Shown: piece after piece, positions 1-13,800 of the stretch | Layout: the number at the start of each line of letters is the position of its first letter | Numbering within the stretch: position 1 is the first letter of the stretch | NCBI GenBank assembly: GCA_030062745.1 | Contig: CP099843.1 | Span: forward strand, 4,713,001 to 4,777,000 | Direction of reading: 5' to 3' | DNA: 64,000 bases | Source of the DNA: Capitulum mitella | Taxonomy: Eukaryota; Arthropoda; Thecostraca; Pollicipedomorpha; Pollicipedidae | The notes under the pieces: generated by a model | Told to the model about the DNA's origin: nothing | Database searches by the model: none | The model's input: the letters and a program-made list of their open reading frames with translations, nothing else | Made by a program: the position numbers and the translations under genes

Positions 1-2060
1 GTTAAATGACACGAGCTCCGGACACCATCCCAGAGCGGCATGTAGCGGGGCCCCGTGCACCTCATCACTCCCCGCCGGGCCGGACGGCGCACGGTTCCGC
101 CGACTGCGACGAGCCCCCGGTGGCCGCTCCGGTCGGCGCGCGCCTCCAGCGATGGCTCCGGAGCCGGGCGGGCGGGCGCCGGCGCCGCCAAACGCCCCAT
201 TTGGGGGCATAAAGCCGCACGCTGCGCTCGTGTTTTGCTCGTTGAGCCCCAGCGGGCACTTCCGGCTCCGGTAAACAGAGGATTTCACCGGCAGCTTTCA
301 TTGCGGCTCGTCGGTGGCACGTGCGCGGGTCGTCCGACCCGCGCCGGCGCCCGGCTCCTCCCGTCGGCGCCGCCGCCGCCGGCGCGCCGCGGCCGCCGCC
401 AATTACGCGGCCCCGAGAGGCCTCTATCGAATTTACGCAGCAGTTGGACTACGCAGTCGGACTCCGGAGCAAAAACTGGCGCGGCCGACACCGGGCCTGT
501 TGAACTAACGGCGCCCGGCCGGCGACGGCAGGCTAATTAAATAAGCCGGCGTTGCTTCGGCAGCGGCCGGGGCGGGCGCGGAGAAACCGGGGTCCTGAGA
601 GCGCCGCTTGCCCGGGTAATTGTAACGGCCACGGCGAGCGAGCCACGCTAATGTATGCAGGGTGATAGTGACGCAGTGACGGTCTCCAGTGCCGGCTCGT
701 CACGGGGATGGCGTAACGGCCACGGAAGCAGACCTCGCAGCCTGAGGACGGTCGGGCCGGGCCTTTGACTACGGTTTCGCCAAGTTCTTTCACGACAAAG
801 TTTGTCGGGATGCGGTTTGTGAAGTTTCATACGAGCCTGACACGCATAAGGAGACACGGGACAGAACTTTGGTGTTTGCTTCCTTTCAACATCAGGCGTT
901 ACAGCCGACTCGCCTTTGACGAAGCTGAACACCAGCACATCTGGTGAAAACACGCGCCCTGGAACCTCTTCCTCGTACCTACTGATGGCAGCGGTAGCCA
1001 GTGGTGTAGCACCATCCGCCATCCAAAGAGCTCAACCTGGCATTTCGAGCGCTAGATCGGCAGTCGGCTGGTATGCCTGGACGTTGAGAGCAGTGCCCAG
1101 TGCGGCTGACGGAATGAGGAAGTGAACCGACCACTAGTCTGGGCACCTGCTCGGCCGCGTTTGAACCTGCTCGAGACGAGTCCAGCGACATCGCAAGTTG
1201 CAACATAACAGCGCGTGGCATGGCTCGAAGAGACGGATATCGTGCGTGTGAATGTGGGGCTTGTTCACTATGACGAACTGTCATGGCAGTTAAAGGGACT
1301 ATCGCGCCCTTCCTGCGATTGTCTGTTCGAAATTTCAGTTTTGACACGTCTGTCGCAGCGACCTGGGCCCTGTTGCCGTCCGGTTTGCCGGCGGGAAAAC
1401 GTGCTATCGTGGGGAAAACGATCGACCTTTGACGTCCGGTGTGTCGCCTCGGCGCCGCCGTGCTCGGCGCTGGCGGGCGTCCTTCACACCAGCAGCTCAG
1501 AGCAGAGTCAGCCAGGCTCAGGTCGCAACGGAGCTCCGACGGCGCCGTGTGAGCGCCCACCTGAAATTCCCCTCCCGTCTCATAAAACTCACGGGCCACA
1601 GCCGGCCGCGCCGAGGCCCAAGCCCCACACTCAGGAGATGGGCCTATCCATATCGTTGTGCAATAGCAGAAGACGGAGAGGACCGCACAGGGCCGCCGCG
1701 GCACCGGCGGGACCGCGCGTCGCTCCGCGCCAGCAGACGTGGCGTGGGAATCACGCCAAGGCGTTCTCGGCCGGACTAATGGTCGGCCATCGGGACCGGG
1801 AATTAGCGCCGCCAGCGGACCTTGAAGCGAGCTGCCAGCAATGCCCCAGGACGAAAGCTTCGGACGATTAGGCCCCAATAACCTTTTCACAACTTCCGGA
1901 CCATCGGCCTATATTGGACATCGGTGTCAAGGAACAGAACTCTGAGGCAATGTCGTAGGCCGGCTCCTCCACTACGCCATTACACGCGTAAAAAGCAGTT
2001 ACACTTCGAAATGCGTAAACACATGTGCAATGCTGATGGTTGTTTGCTGGAGCTACCTGC
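1..2060. other. CpG-dense GC-rich blocks, no recognisable gene
   Basis: Two GC-rich blocks (about 1-620 and 1430-1860) carry long open frames on both strands at once, including a 303-codon minus frame at 1890-979. Simultaneous openness of opposing frames, arginine/proline/alanine-heavy translations and the absence of any motif argue that this is composition, not coding. They could be CpG islands or distant intron sequence of the D8C gene. Confidence 0.4.
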
Positions 2061-3990
2061 ATTCACCGATCAAAGAAATCCCGAACACGACATCGTAGCA
2101 TGTGATTAAGGTGGCGTTAATGTTCTCAGTTGACTATGAGATGCTAGGCTTACACGTACAAGGGCTCTTCGCTGCATGAGGATAGTCATCTTTATCGCGA
2201 AGAAACATCCCGGAATAAGGAGCAGTGTTTAACTTACTTCCAAACGAATAAATCACAAAGATAATCCGTTTTCTTTTTTAGCGGATACGAAGAGACAAAC
2301 ATGAACGAAAATATTATCACTGGCCCGTATAGGGGCTTCTGCATAACGCGGACGTATACAGGGGAGGTTGGTACGTCCCCCGCCCCGGCCATTTCCACAC
2401 TGTGCGTCCTAGAGCGTCGCGAAAAGAAAATGGCGGGTTGCGCTTGACGAGATCTCGGGACTGGTATGTGTTTCTAAGGTCTGAGATCAATGGATAACCT
2501 TCTCGGTCGGGTCAGAGGTCAGTAATATGCAGAAAGTAATACTTTTTCGAGTTTAAGTGCAAATGAACGCCAAAGAACAAATGATGATGAAACGAAACGG
2601 ATATCATAGCGTTCGTCAATCAATTATGAGTCTGTCTGTACCGCACGTTATTGTATTTTGCCCATGGAGTCCGATCCAGCCTTGCTGAGTTAATCCTGGT
2701 CAAACTGGGTCATCGACTCAGATGCGTTTTGAGCTGCAGAAACATTTTTGTACATAATAATAGGTGTTTACATCAAATGTAGCATCTCAGTTAACAAGCA
2801 ATATTGTCGATAACAAATAAAGGTCATCTTAGGCCATCCAAGGTCATCTTATGTCATCCATGGTTATCTGAAACCAGTAACCTAGAATGACCTCGGATCA
2901 TCTAGAAATCGCAACTTAGATGTCTTAAAAGCGTTTTTCGAGTTGATATCTAACACAAAGCATAATTTTACAAACATTAGGCATGCCGTGGTATTGCAGA
3001 CCCATCATTCCGCGGCCGACGCCGCTTCGCCCGTTGGAACAAAAGTTAGGCATTCGTTGCATTGCGCCCTCGTCTGATGAAATAAAAGATAAATTGCACC
3101 AGATCTGTATCATTCGATTCCTTACACCACAAGTAATACGAATATCTGGGTTGTTTTCGATACCTTTCTCCTACTGCATTCCCGAAGGACAAAAAATAAC
3201 GTATTTCCCGCCTTAGCTCATGGTCTCAGTTTACACCCTCGATTATACCGGAGTGAGTATAAGCATATTACATTTATGCAAAGTGTTACAGAACATACAG
3301 TTTGGAGTCGATTGGTACATATTTTATTGTATCTGTGCACTCCAGCCGTCTTACAGCGAAACAAAACTGAGACCGTTCTAAAGCGGCCGCGTCGGCGCAC
3401 AAATTTTAATCATACGATGAAGAAAGCACGCTCAAGGAGGCACATTTAGTTTCACATGGATAAACCGAACTGTTCGGAAATTATCCTTGCAAAACCTCAG
3501 GGGCGTTGCACCAACCTCCCCCGTACGGGCGAGAGTTTAAGGTTCAACAGGGTTTGACTGTAAATACTTTCTGATCAAAGAGTCGCATGCGCCATGCTCC
3601 AGTAGACCCTATGTTATTATTCCAGCTCGTTAGTTGACCACAGGTCCCCAGCTCCCCGGATTTACAACATGAGCCGTCAGGTACGAGGCCGCTACACTAC
3701 TTGTAAGGAGTCACCTTACAAAAAAAGCATTTCTCAATTTTAAGCATGGATCGTGTCGATTCATTTCGTATTGACTGATTCTGATGTAAAATGAGTTTTT
3801 TTTTCATTTTCGTTCGTTTTTTATTGAAGCAGTAACAAAGTCATATTTCTACCGCAATATTTCAGCGAGTGAGTTTTGGACTTTTCACCAAATGCGCAGC
3901 CCTCAAGTCCGAATAATACATTTTCAACGCGTATGTTGCAACTTAACAACGCAGCACAACATGAAAGGGAAAATGTCCCGCCTGTTTCGT
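2061..3990. other. AT-rich non-coding stretch
   Basis: No gene is visible. The only clear structure is the short 20-bp tandem repeat at 2821-2875. The remainder is AT-rich unique-looking sequence with small chance frames. Confidence 0.4.
2821..2875. repeat. 20-bp tandem repeat with AGGTCA half-sites
   Basis: Two 20-bp units starting AGGTCATCTTAGGCCATCCA, followed by a diverged third (TGGTTATCTG...). A related inverted fragment (TCTTAGGCCATT...ACCTAAGATGACCT) is at 19256-19300, so this is likely a piece of a dispersed repeat. Confidence 0.6.
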
Positions 3991-6900
3991 TCTGATCTCG
4001 GCATGACTCACGGTGAAAAACGGCGCGGACAGAATCTCGGCACAAAACGCGCGTAGCTGTCACCAGCGGCCCGGATCCGTGTCAAATCACGGGAAGGGCA
4101 TACTGCATCCGCCGACGTCACCGCAATTAACATCAGCCGTTTCGCACGACGTCCGGCGCGCGAGCGCTGCCCCTCCACGCCGCTGCCACGCGTTCCGACT
4201 CCCGCGCGGCGGCCGAAAGTGAAACCGGGGCGGGCGGCGCGAACGGCGTACGCTGTCGGCCCCCGCTGTACGCCCGTCAACGTGACGAGTTGAAGCGCGG
4301 CTATCGTGCGGAACGCGTAACTGGGGATGACGGTGCCGCCCCTGATGCAAGCTAAACGGACGGTGCACGGACGCCAGGCATTAGGTGGCAAACGTCGTGT
4401 TGTTATGGGTGTTTGAGAACCCACAAAGTGTTCTGAGCTGGTTTCATATTCTGGATGAAGCGACGACAAAAATCCACAAACTGTGCTCAACTTGTAAAAG
4501 TTTTGTTCACCTTAATATGAAACTGTAGTGAGCGTGGCAGAGGGGGAGGGGGAAATGAATACGCTGGAACAAGACAAAGACATCTCTCAACACCATTCAG
4601 GTTCTAGGCAGTCTAACGAAGTTGGTGATTTATCTTCGAAAAAAGCTGGTTATAAAACCGCTGGTTATAGCCACGCCACAACCACAAACACAAAAAAACA
4701 GATTCATGGTCTTCGTTTAAAAGCCGTACGACCATGATTGACACAAATGATGTCAGCGACCGTCTTCTTGACCTCGGCTTATTCCGATTAGTTCGTGCCG
4801 TCATTAATCAAAAACAAACGGAACATCGTCGCGGTGTCAAGCTCCGCGCTGTGCTATTTGTCCGGCCAGTGATAAATGCTGTGCTATTCGGCCAGTCATA
4901 AATGTGCAAAAGGGTGGGTACTGGTCGCGTGCCTTCGTGAAATAATTGCCTGACATCACGTCTTCACAAACTGCCTGGCCATCTGTGGTCGCCCTCTAAA
5001 GCAGAGGAGTGAGTTCCGGGGCGTTTAGAGGTTTTCCACCACCTAACGTTTCACGTGGCATTGGCGGATCCAGACGGCCGTTCCGTTTTGTGAGGAGTTG
5101 AAAGGGCGCAGGCAGTAAGGTAGCTCAAATGGTGCGGATGGATATCAATGACTCCGATAAGAAGGTATAAGATGTGCCAATTGTTGTACAATGCGTCTCG
5201 CTTTAATCGCAGAAATTGGCAGACACTTGCTACAAGAACATGGATTCTAATCTTATTTTGAGAAGCAGGACGTAAGGTAGTCGCTGACCATATGACCACT
5301 TAGGTACCCCTGGTTTGGCCCTTTGTTTAGGGAACATTAGGCTGTTTCGAAAACTTCTTGAGTCATCCTCACACATTTTCATTGCCAGCTTCCTATAGCA
5401 GCGGACAACAACCTACCTGTTACAAAACACCCTCCTTGCTTTTAACTTTGACACCATAGCGTCTGGCAGGATCGGAGAGTGAGACCACTCCGAAGGCCTA
5501 TAAACTGACGGGGGGATCGAAAGAATCGACGTTACGCCGTCTTCGCTACGTCGGCAAAACACCGGCACAAGCCGCTTTCGCCTCCACCTGGTCCCGGCCG
5601 GCCGCCCACAGCGGAGCGCACCACATCCGCGAGCGTGAGCCGTCGGCAGCACGCGCTCCTCGCCCCGTCTCCCTTTGACGGCGCAGTGGGGGAACCCCTC
5701 AGAACGGGACGAGGGGGCGCGTTAGACCCAGCTGGACCACGGGGGCCAAACGGTCGGTTTTCGGCCGCTGTCCGGTCGGCGGCCAGTCGCGTGGCGGCGC
5801 TCCGCCAAGGCGGCGGACTCGGCCGCCACTGCACGCGCGTTTTTGTCCGCGGCCGCGCTCCCACAGTGGCACTTTCTCCCCGACTTCATTAGCGGAATTC
5901 CCTGCCGCCGCCGTTTAGCGGCAAACGGCGCCCCAACCGCTTAGTGTTGAGCGCCTTTTATGAGGTCATTTGACTTCAAAATCCCACTCCTTTGCAGAGC
6001 GGCGTTAGGTCGGACGCTGGATTGCTGCCGTTCGGTAGCAGATAATAACATGAGCGCCGTTCAAGTCGACATTCGTGTCAGCTGTCACATCCCGGTTCGA
6101 TCCTTTTCCTCTGGCGTTGTCCAGCTTCGTTCTGCCGTCTGAGACTGGCAACTGTCGCGCACAGATGCATCACACGACGGCCCAGCGATGGCTGCTCGCT
6201 CGGACCCTTTGTCTCGCCGGCCGTGGTCCGGTACATATGGTCCGCCCGAGACCGTGGTCCGACCGATATTGTCCGTCCCGCCGGCCGTGGGCCGATACCG
6301 CCGACCGTGGTCCGGTCGAGATGGTCCACTCTGCCGACCGTGGTCCGGTGGAGATGGTCCGCCCATCGAGCGTGGTCCGGCAGACAGCGCCGACAGCAGC
6401 CGCTCGGACTCCATTTACGGTAGTCATGAACCGCAGGCTGGCCCGCCGCGGCCGCCTAGTGCCGCCCGAAATGCGGCGGCGAGCCGAACCGAGCCGGAGA
6501 AAGGAGCGGCCGCTCCGTCCGCCCTGTGGACGCCGGAGAGCCGTCGGTCGCGGAAACCCGGGCCGGCGCGCGGCGAACGCGACGCCGGCGCGTGAGAGGC
6601 CGGTAGCGCCGGAGGTCAGCGCGCGGGTCGCCGCGAGGCGGCCGGGTCAGGGGTCTGGGAGCGCCGTCTTATGGAGAGGATGTCAATTTGTTCATTAAAG
6701 CCCGACGTGGCGCAACGGAGCAACGAGAAAGTGACAAAGGAGCGTCGTTAAAAAAGATACAAGCCTATGTGTTCTCCGGGGTGAGAAAGACATTCCCGAC
6801 GGAGATGATCATCCCGCTCGAGCACGATCCCGGCGCACCTCTCGGCCGCTGATATCCGGCGATGAAAACAACAGCGCTGGGGAATGACTGTTTACTCGCA

Positions 6901-7830
6901 TCCGACCCGGCGTAACCCAATGCCGGCCAGATCGCGAGCGAGAGCATTTCATTAGGGCCTCTGTTTGTCGCCGGGCACAGGCCTGCTGCATTCTTAATGA
7001 GGACGCCCAGGCGGATGCGAAGACGGACGGTTTAATCGCGGGAGATCGCGGTCCGGGCGAGTTGGATTGAGTCCACGGGTGGACGTACCGGGGGGTGGGG
7101 GGGGAGGGCGTGTACCTGCTTACGATCTGCCATAGCCTTGGCAACTCCCATCCCGGCATGTCAAGACGAGCAACCTTGGCCCTGGAACCGCCTCTGCCTT
7201 GCCCGTCCCTTGCGAAAATCCTGGGTGCGCCCCTACTTGAGTCAGCCTCCCGTTGGGGCGTGCACCGGAAGCGGTCCGAAAACAGGGCGCGACGCCTGCA
7301 GTACGCCGGCCACAGCCCGGATTCCAAGAACGGCGACTGGCCCGCTGCCTGCGACCGCATCTCATCACGGCGCCGAGGGGCAGCAACTTTACCCGACCAC
7401 CGACGTCTCTGTCCCATCTCATCGGTGCCGGGCGCCCGTGAGACGTTCAGCGACCTCGGACGGTCCGACGGCGGCCTGGTCACCGGGCGCCGCCCGACCC
7501 GCACCAAACCTCGTCCTCCCACACGGCCCGCCGAGCGCAGGCGTGGGCGGCCGGGAGGACACGCTCTCCTCTCCCGTGTGCGGCTGCCGGGTCGCGGCAG
7601 CGCTCCCCCCCCCCCCCACATCCGCTCGGACGTGACGCGGCCACGGCCGACACCGCCCGGGGCGGTTTGCCCGGGGGCCGCCGCCAGGCCAAGGTCCCGG
7701 CTCGGCCACGACTAGCCGCCTCCGACCGCCGACGGAGCGGGCAGGCGCGCCGGCCGACCGGCCCTGTCACAAGGTGGCTATTTTCCGGCAGCACGCGCGC
7801 GGATCCGACCGATCGCACGGGTGAGGCGTG
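3991..7830. other. Mosaic of GC-rich islands, no recognised gene
   Basis: GC-rich, CpG-dense islands at about 4100-4400, 5530-5950, 6180-6680 and 7090-7800 alternate with ordinary sequence. Open frames here (for example 6075-6698 plus, 7621-6809 minus) are long only because stop codons are rare in GC-rich DNA; no domain or cysteine pattern is seen. They may include unrecognised exons of the D8C gene, but none can be supported. Confidence 0.35.
6218..6390. repeat. Roughly 33-bp tandem repeat with CCGTGGTCCG core
   Basis: Six copies of CCGTGGTCCG or a one-base variant begin at 6221, 6252, 6285, 6305, 6338 and 6370. Spacings are 31-33 bp except one of 20 bp. Inter-core sequence shares GAGATGGTCC in the later units. 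A 33-bp period keeps a reading frame, but no other coding sign is present. Confidence 0.7.
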
Positions 7831-10800
7831 AAGACGTTCAGGGCTGGCGCAACGGAGCCGATGTGGTAACGGAGCTGGCCATGTAACTGCTCCCCGCTCG
7901 ATCAGTCCTTAGGGTTCTGCTTCGCGGCGAATGGGCAAGAGATTAGCTGGGAATCCGGCTAGATTTTTTATTCGAATATTTAGATGGGTACATTCGACTA
8001 TTCGGGCCGAACATTCGGATCTTTCGAAGCTGGTGTCATTTCGTCCCCAAAAGCACGATCGGAACAACTGATTCACAATTGCATTAACGAGTTACAGAAC
8101 TTCTGAGCTTCGGCCCGCGGACGCGGACGGCGGCCGGGCTCTGCCGAGGAGGCGGCGAGGCGTGACGTCAGCGGTAGAAGGCGCTCTGTTTGGTAGCGAA
8201 GCTTCCGTGCAATCCAAGGGCAAACCATCAAGTCATTGCGACGGCATAGACTGGGACTTCGGAATGGTTAGGCCGAGAAAAGGAAATAAAATCAGATGAG
8301 CCGAATATAAGAAAACAATCGTTTCGAAAGTGACAGCATTCTCCCCTTTGCCGTACATCACTGCATACATGGTGAATACTACAAGAGAGTTCTATATTTC
8401 TGTCATATGCTGTGCATTCGAAATGTTTTTAGCAAGAGAAGCCAGCATAGGTTCAAAAGCTCGTTGCACGTACGTGACAATTAATACATTGTGAGGCCGT
8501 CCATTTCCCTATCTTCGTCTCAATAAACATGACTAAAAGTAAACACGTTAAAGAGAAAACAGGGTGATAATTCCGGCGACGTCCACCTTCACTCACCGAC
8601 TAATTCCGACCCAGCGTTTCCGCCAGTGGAGGCCAGGCACGGAAGAAACGTCAGATTAATCATGGGTCTGCTCATTTCCCTACGGAGCTTGAAGTGCAGA
8701 TCACGGCCGCAATGGAGAGGGGAGGAACAACATCGACGGCACTGCCGCGTTTTGTCCTTAATCATAGTAATGTGGAGACGCCACAGAACGCGAGCAAGGA
8801 TCTCAGTTAGTTTTTTGCACGTTTTGCGTCATATATATCTTCATATCCAGCGACGAAACGTAAAAGAATATTCGAATGCTGGGTTGACATTGGAAATTCG
8901 GTCATAAAAATGGCCGACTGGATATTCACGGAATATTCATATCTTGAAATTAAGATTCAAATTCTCGCCGAATCCGAATATTCGGACGAATATTCAGATC
9001 ATCCGAAGCCGAATTGTCGGCTCTGGCCAGAGAGCAGGAATTAAGTTGTTCGGGCGTATACTCCTCGGCTGTGACTGTCCCCTCTCCCCGTTCACTGAAT
9101 CATGTCTTCTGCGCGCGGGGACTGGTGCACAGTGATAACGGAGGTTGGTGTGAAGACAATTAACGAAGAACTCGGAGGCTGAACGAATTCCCGAACTGTT
9201 CTAGAGCTGAGGGCGAGGTCAACTAGCCCTCCGGCAGCGGCAATGTGACGAGTTCCTGATGGACAGGGTCTGACAGGTCTCCGACAGACGATGTCAGCAG
9301 TCATCTTCCACCAACCGCTACCAAATGATGCCAGCACGGTCAGCCTGAAAGGCTCTCAGACAGGTGGTGGTCTTCATCGGCATCGAGTCTCAGATAAAAA
9401 GCTCCGGGAAGAAGCTAATCTACTCGAAACGCAGTGATGGTCTGCAGGGACAGTCTCTGTCTCTTACAGTCCGGTCCAGATCAGGCCTGTTGGAATATTT
9501 AGTCCAGTCTAATCGATGGGATCCTCCAAGTGCAGACACCGTTCGAAATATCATATTACTGGACAGACTGGCAGCCAGCCAATGTCGAGACATGATTGCC
9601 AACTGCTTGATTACCCCATTGGCCGGAAAATGCCAAGGGCGTATTCTGACATGGAAAGGAATGAATAACTATGCCAAGAGCAATGTTTTCAAAGAACTCA
9701 ACGCTAAAACGCCTATCGCGTGATGTGCAGGTTCTCCCCGACGCCTCGCAAAACAGTCCACGCACTCTCGATTAACAAAACATGAAAGAATGCAAGCGAA
9801 GTATGCTAGGATGCATAGCCAAATGGCATGCATACCACCACACATGCAACGATAACGAACTTGTTTCATAACCCTAAAACTGCCCGCACCGGACGGATGC
9901 ATTCAGTACGGATGGTCAAACGCCTCCCGGTGGAACAATAACTCCTTCCGGGACCCATTCCGCAGCGATCATCACCCCCATGCGCCATTTTCATTCCTTG
10001 GCACGGCGGAGAAGCTGGAGCCCAGTCGTCAACGCTGGGATCAGTGGCTTTATCCCACTTTACCCCACTGGCTTTACCCCCGCCCCCTCTAAAGCCAAAG
10101 CACGACGGGCGGTCGCCGCCCCGGTCGCCCACTCTGGGGCCAGCAGCGTTACCGCGACATCTCCGAGGCCCTTCGCTAGACGTGCAGCCGGTGCCCTGGT
10201 CGCCCGTTCCGGGGGTCAGCACCGTTACCCCGTGCCATTCCCAGGCCCCAGCACGACGGCAGCCGGTGCTCCGGCCACCCGTTCTGGGGTCAGCAGCGTT
10301 ACGACACCCCGCAGAGTCCAGGCAGCGGCGTGGTCACGACCGGCGGTTTTCGTCGGAAAACCGGGCGCCTTTTTCCGGCCGGTCGGCCGCCGTGACGCAA
10401 CGAAGCCGACGGCGGCGGCGCGGCCGACACCCTCCCAGGCCGCCCCGCCGGGTCCGTCCACGTGTGGACACCGGGTGGACTCCGGCCGACGCCGTGACAG
10501 CGGGATTTCGTCGAGCTGTGGAACAGTTGTGAAATAAGAGGGCGTGAGGCGCAGGGGAGTCATATCGGCCGAATTCTAGGCTCTAAAATGGATCTCAGAG
10601 AAAATTATGGGCTTTAGAGGTTTCCACACCACTGAGGAGTGGGGTGGACTGTGGGATGACAGCTTTAGGTCCAGGTTTTCGGACCGCTAGCGAATGGAGA
10701 CGTCCAAAGGATCGCTTTGCTCTCGTTCTTACAGAAGGCGGAGCTTTCAGTGGTGTCGGGTGGCTATGGTGTTCTCAGTCCTCTGAATACCCTGGCATGC

Positions 10801-13800
10801 TGTAATTAATTGTGAGATATGGGCTTAATCTAAGCGCTCTTTCCCAGATAGGCCATATATTAGCAGGACGTGGTGTAATCACACTCTGATGCAGGTTTAA
10901 CCCACTGCGTGATGTCGGTAATTCAGCGTGAAAAGAAAGTTTCTCGCAAACCATCGGTGATTTCTCGCTCAGGAACCATCCACGTAGGTACCTCCAGCGA
11001 CCGTGATCAAAAGCCGCGGACAAGGACATCACTCTGCCCGTGTCGCAGCTCCGACTGACGGACACGCGCACTGAGCACATCGGGACGTAACGCAGCCTGC
11101 ACGCTCATCATCGCGTGAAGACCCCGTCTCAGGGACGAAGGCGTCCACGGAGCGCGCGGCGGCGACCGCAGACCTTACCACCCGGGTGTTCCGTGGAAGG
11201 ACCGCTGCCGAGTCGATTATTTTCGAATTATCTCGGCCGGAGTGACATCGGGGAGCATCATCCGGCAATTACGGCTGCCGCTGCGCCGTGACCGCCCGTC
11301 GCCGAGGTCCGATGCGCCGCGCTTCCCGCTGCCGCGCCAAATAGGCCGCAGCCTTCACGACCGTGCGCTGCCGCGGCTCGCCAGCTCTGGAGGCCGGCGG
11401 CGGCCGAGCTGCCGAAGCCCCCGGGAGACGCCGGCACCGGACGGACCCCAGCGGGCCGCGCTCCGGCCCGGACAGGCCAAATGGGCCGGCGAGTGGTCCC
11501 GGCCCGGCCGCCAGCTGGGCCCCGCCCGGTTCGAAGGGCGGCTCGATGCGCGGCGGTGACCGCCGCCGCCGCGGGTTACGGCGGGGTGATGGCCGTCGTA
11601 AAACGAGCGCGCCCGCCCAAAGTGGTTTTCCGGCGACAGAGATGGGCCATACCGCAGAAAAAGCCGATTCTTCGCCGTGGAAAGATTCTGGAATCAGAAA
11701 AACCTTCTACCAAAGTAAGGGAAAGGAGAGCGAAAGTTGTGAAGGCCGAGTCAGTTTACGCTTTTAGCTGCCAGTTCCTACCGCTCATCTACAGCGCTTT
11801 ATATTTATAACCCATGGTGCGGAAGTGACGGTGCTGTAGTTTACCATTTTCAAGAAATAAGCGTAGGTCGTGAGAGAAAAACAAAGCCAAGGCTTTTAGT
11901 AGAAACCACTGCCGCCGACATTTTTTTTACGACCGATAGAAACACACGAAATACACAACCATACACGAACATGCATGGTCGTCCGTATTTTACGGCACGA
12001 AGCTATCAAGGCAACGAATCTTTTAAACCCTGATAGGTCATCCATGGAAATGACGTGGAGTACCTCCAATAACGCTACTAGATCATTCCAAGAGCCGGCT
12101 CCGATGGTGAACAGGGCGACGGCAGGTCATACGAAAAGATCGACCCCAGTATCGGCTGTTGCCATCCGCAGAGGTCGTCTGGTGCGGCCTCACCCATCAA
12201 TGCCTTCCGTCCCCCCCCCCCTTCCCCCTGGCAGCGACCGACCGCCCGAGGCGGCCTCGACCGTCCCACAGCCGCGCGGCGGCGGCCGCCGCCACGCCGG
12301 CGCCGCCGGCCAAGCCGAGCAACATCGAAAGTGAAAATGGTGCGGCGGCGGCGGCCGGCCGGGCCTCGGCCGGGCGGCGCGCCGGGTCGGCTGCGGCCGG
12401 CCGGGGTCAGGTCAGGTCGGCCGGGTCGGCCGCGGGCGACGGTCGCGTCGGCCGACGGCGGCGAAATCGGCCGGCTGCGCGGCCCGCGCCCGCGGCGCGA
12501 TTCTCGGAACGAAGCCCGCTGATATCGAATGGCCCGGGGCGCCGAGTGACAGCGTGTGGCCACGGGCTCCCGAACTGAACGGAGCTGTCTGCTGAGTTCA
12601 GCAGAAATGACGCTGCTGAACTGGACGAGTCAAATGCAGCGCGCCTGTGGAGCATCAAAACACATCTGGATTGTAGGAATGCAGCCCATCAGGAGGGATA
12701 AAGAATGCCTGCAAAGCATTTCCTTTCTGCCGTACTGGAAAAGAGCACGGCAAATCAGCCATCACAGCGGCTTACAGAGAAGACAGACTACCCCCGTGCA
12801 AAAGGCGGGAGAACAGCCACGTAGTTTCAAATTCTAACGTTTCGCTGAAAACTTCATCTGAAGGTCTTTCATGCCGCCTCGCCTAACGACATTCAGTCGG
12901 TATCTGGAGTTGTGCGATTGATAATAAATTCAAGCGGTGCCTTGTACTCTGAGTACATCATGAATTTATGGTGACAAACCGACAAGATTAAAAAACGCAG
13001 GTAAACTTCAAACTTGAGCCATTCGGTGCTGTCATGCCCGCATTTAACTTGAACGACACTGCGTACCAGCGTGCTCCCGTTTCATGTATAAAACATTGTC
13101 ATCAAAGTCGGAAGAGCCGCAGCCCATCGCCGAACATAGAGTGAGAGGTAGATAGAATGTGTGAGTGGGACCCCGACGCAATGAATACACGGGAGTCTAA
13201 ATACCATTTGACGTGAGCCCTTTACCCACTATCCAATAACAACTGTCATGAATTTGGGTAGATCCCCTCCTGGCTTTGTTCACAGGCTAGGTTACCGCAA
13301 ATCATGCGACCCTGTCAACAGATCGGATATGAAAAGGAAAACACAACCGTAAATAATCGCTTGTATCGCGGCCACCCGGTCCGTAAGACCAGAAAATCGC
13401 CCGCAGCTAATCGTCTCAATCGACGGCGACAGTTCCTTCGGTCGACGCAGCGCCGCCGCGGTCACGAAAGTGACTTTCGTTTTTTCCGCTGGCCGTGGCT
13501 GCCGGTCGCCGGCGGTTTTATCCACTTCCCACAGGAAGGCCGGGCGGCGGCGGCGGCCGGCCGCCCAACCGACACTGACCGCCAGGATGGTGTGGACATT
13601 TCCGGCCGGGGACGGGCCGGCGACGGCCACGGGCGAGCTAATGACCGAACCTCGACCGGCGGCGGCTGTTGGCCGACAAACGCTCCCGTCTCCAAGAACG
13701 CATTTGCGCCACCGCTGTTTGCATTGTTTAATGAGCGCTCTTTTGTTTCACGGATTTTCCCTGGCCGTAATCCTAGAACGTGCGCGTGAACCCACGGTGT

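Noticed and set aside
979-1890. 303-codon minus-strand open frame (and the 218-codon plus-strand frame overlapping it)
   Set aside because: Both strands are open in a GC-rich block, the translations are Arg/Pro/Ala-rich and no motif, signal peptide or splice-consistent context is present.
6050-6110. tRNA-like GGTTCGATCC sequence
   Set aside because: No matching acceptor stem or D-arm upstream could be folded by eye.
6809-7621. 270-codon minus-strand open frame
   Set aside because: GC-rich composition gives long frames on both strands; the translation is Arg/Pro-rich without a recognisable domain.
8163-8170. Perfect TGACGTCA (CRE) in a GC-rich patch
   Set aside because: A single 8-bp site with no transcription start or gene next to it; expected by chance in 64 kb.
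9364-9723. 119-codon plus-strand frame in normal-composition DNA
   Set aside because: It looks more protein-like than its neighbours, but no family, splice context or repeat copy could be identified, so it is not called a gene.
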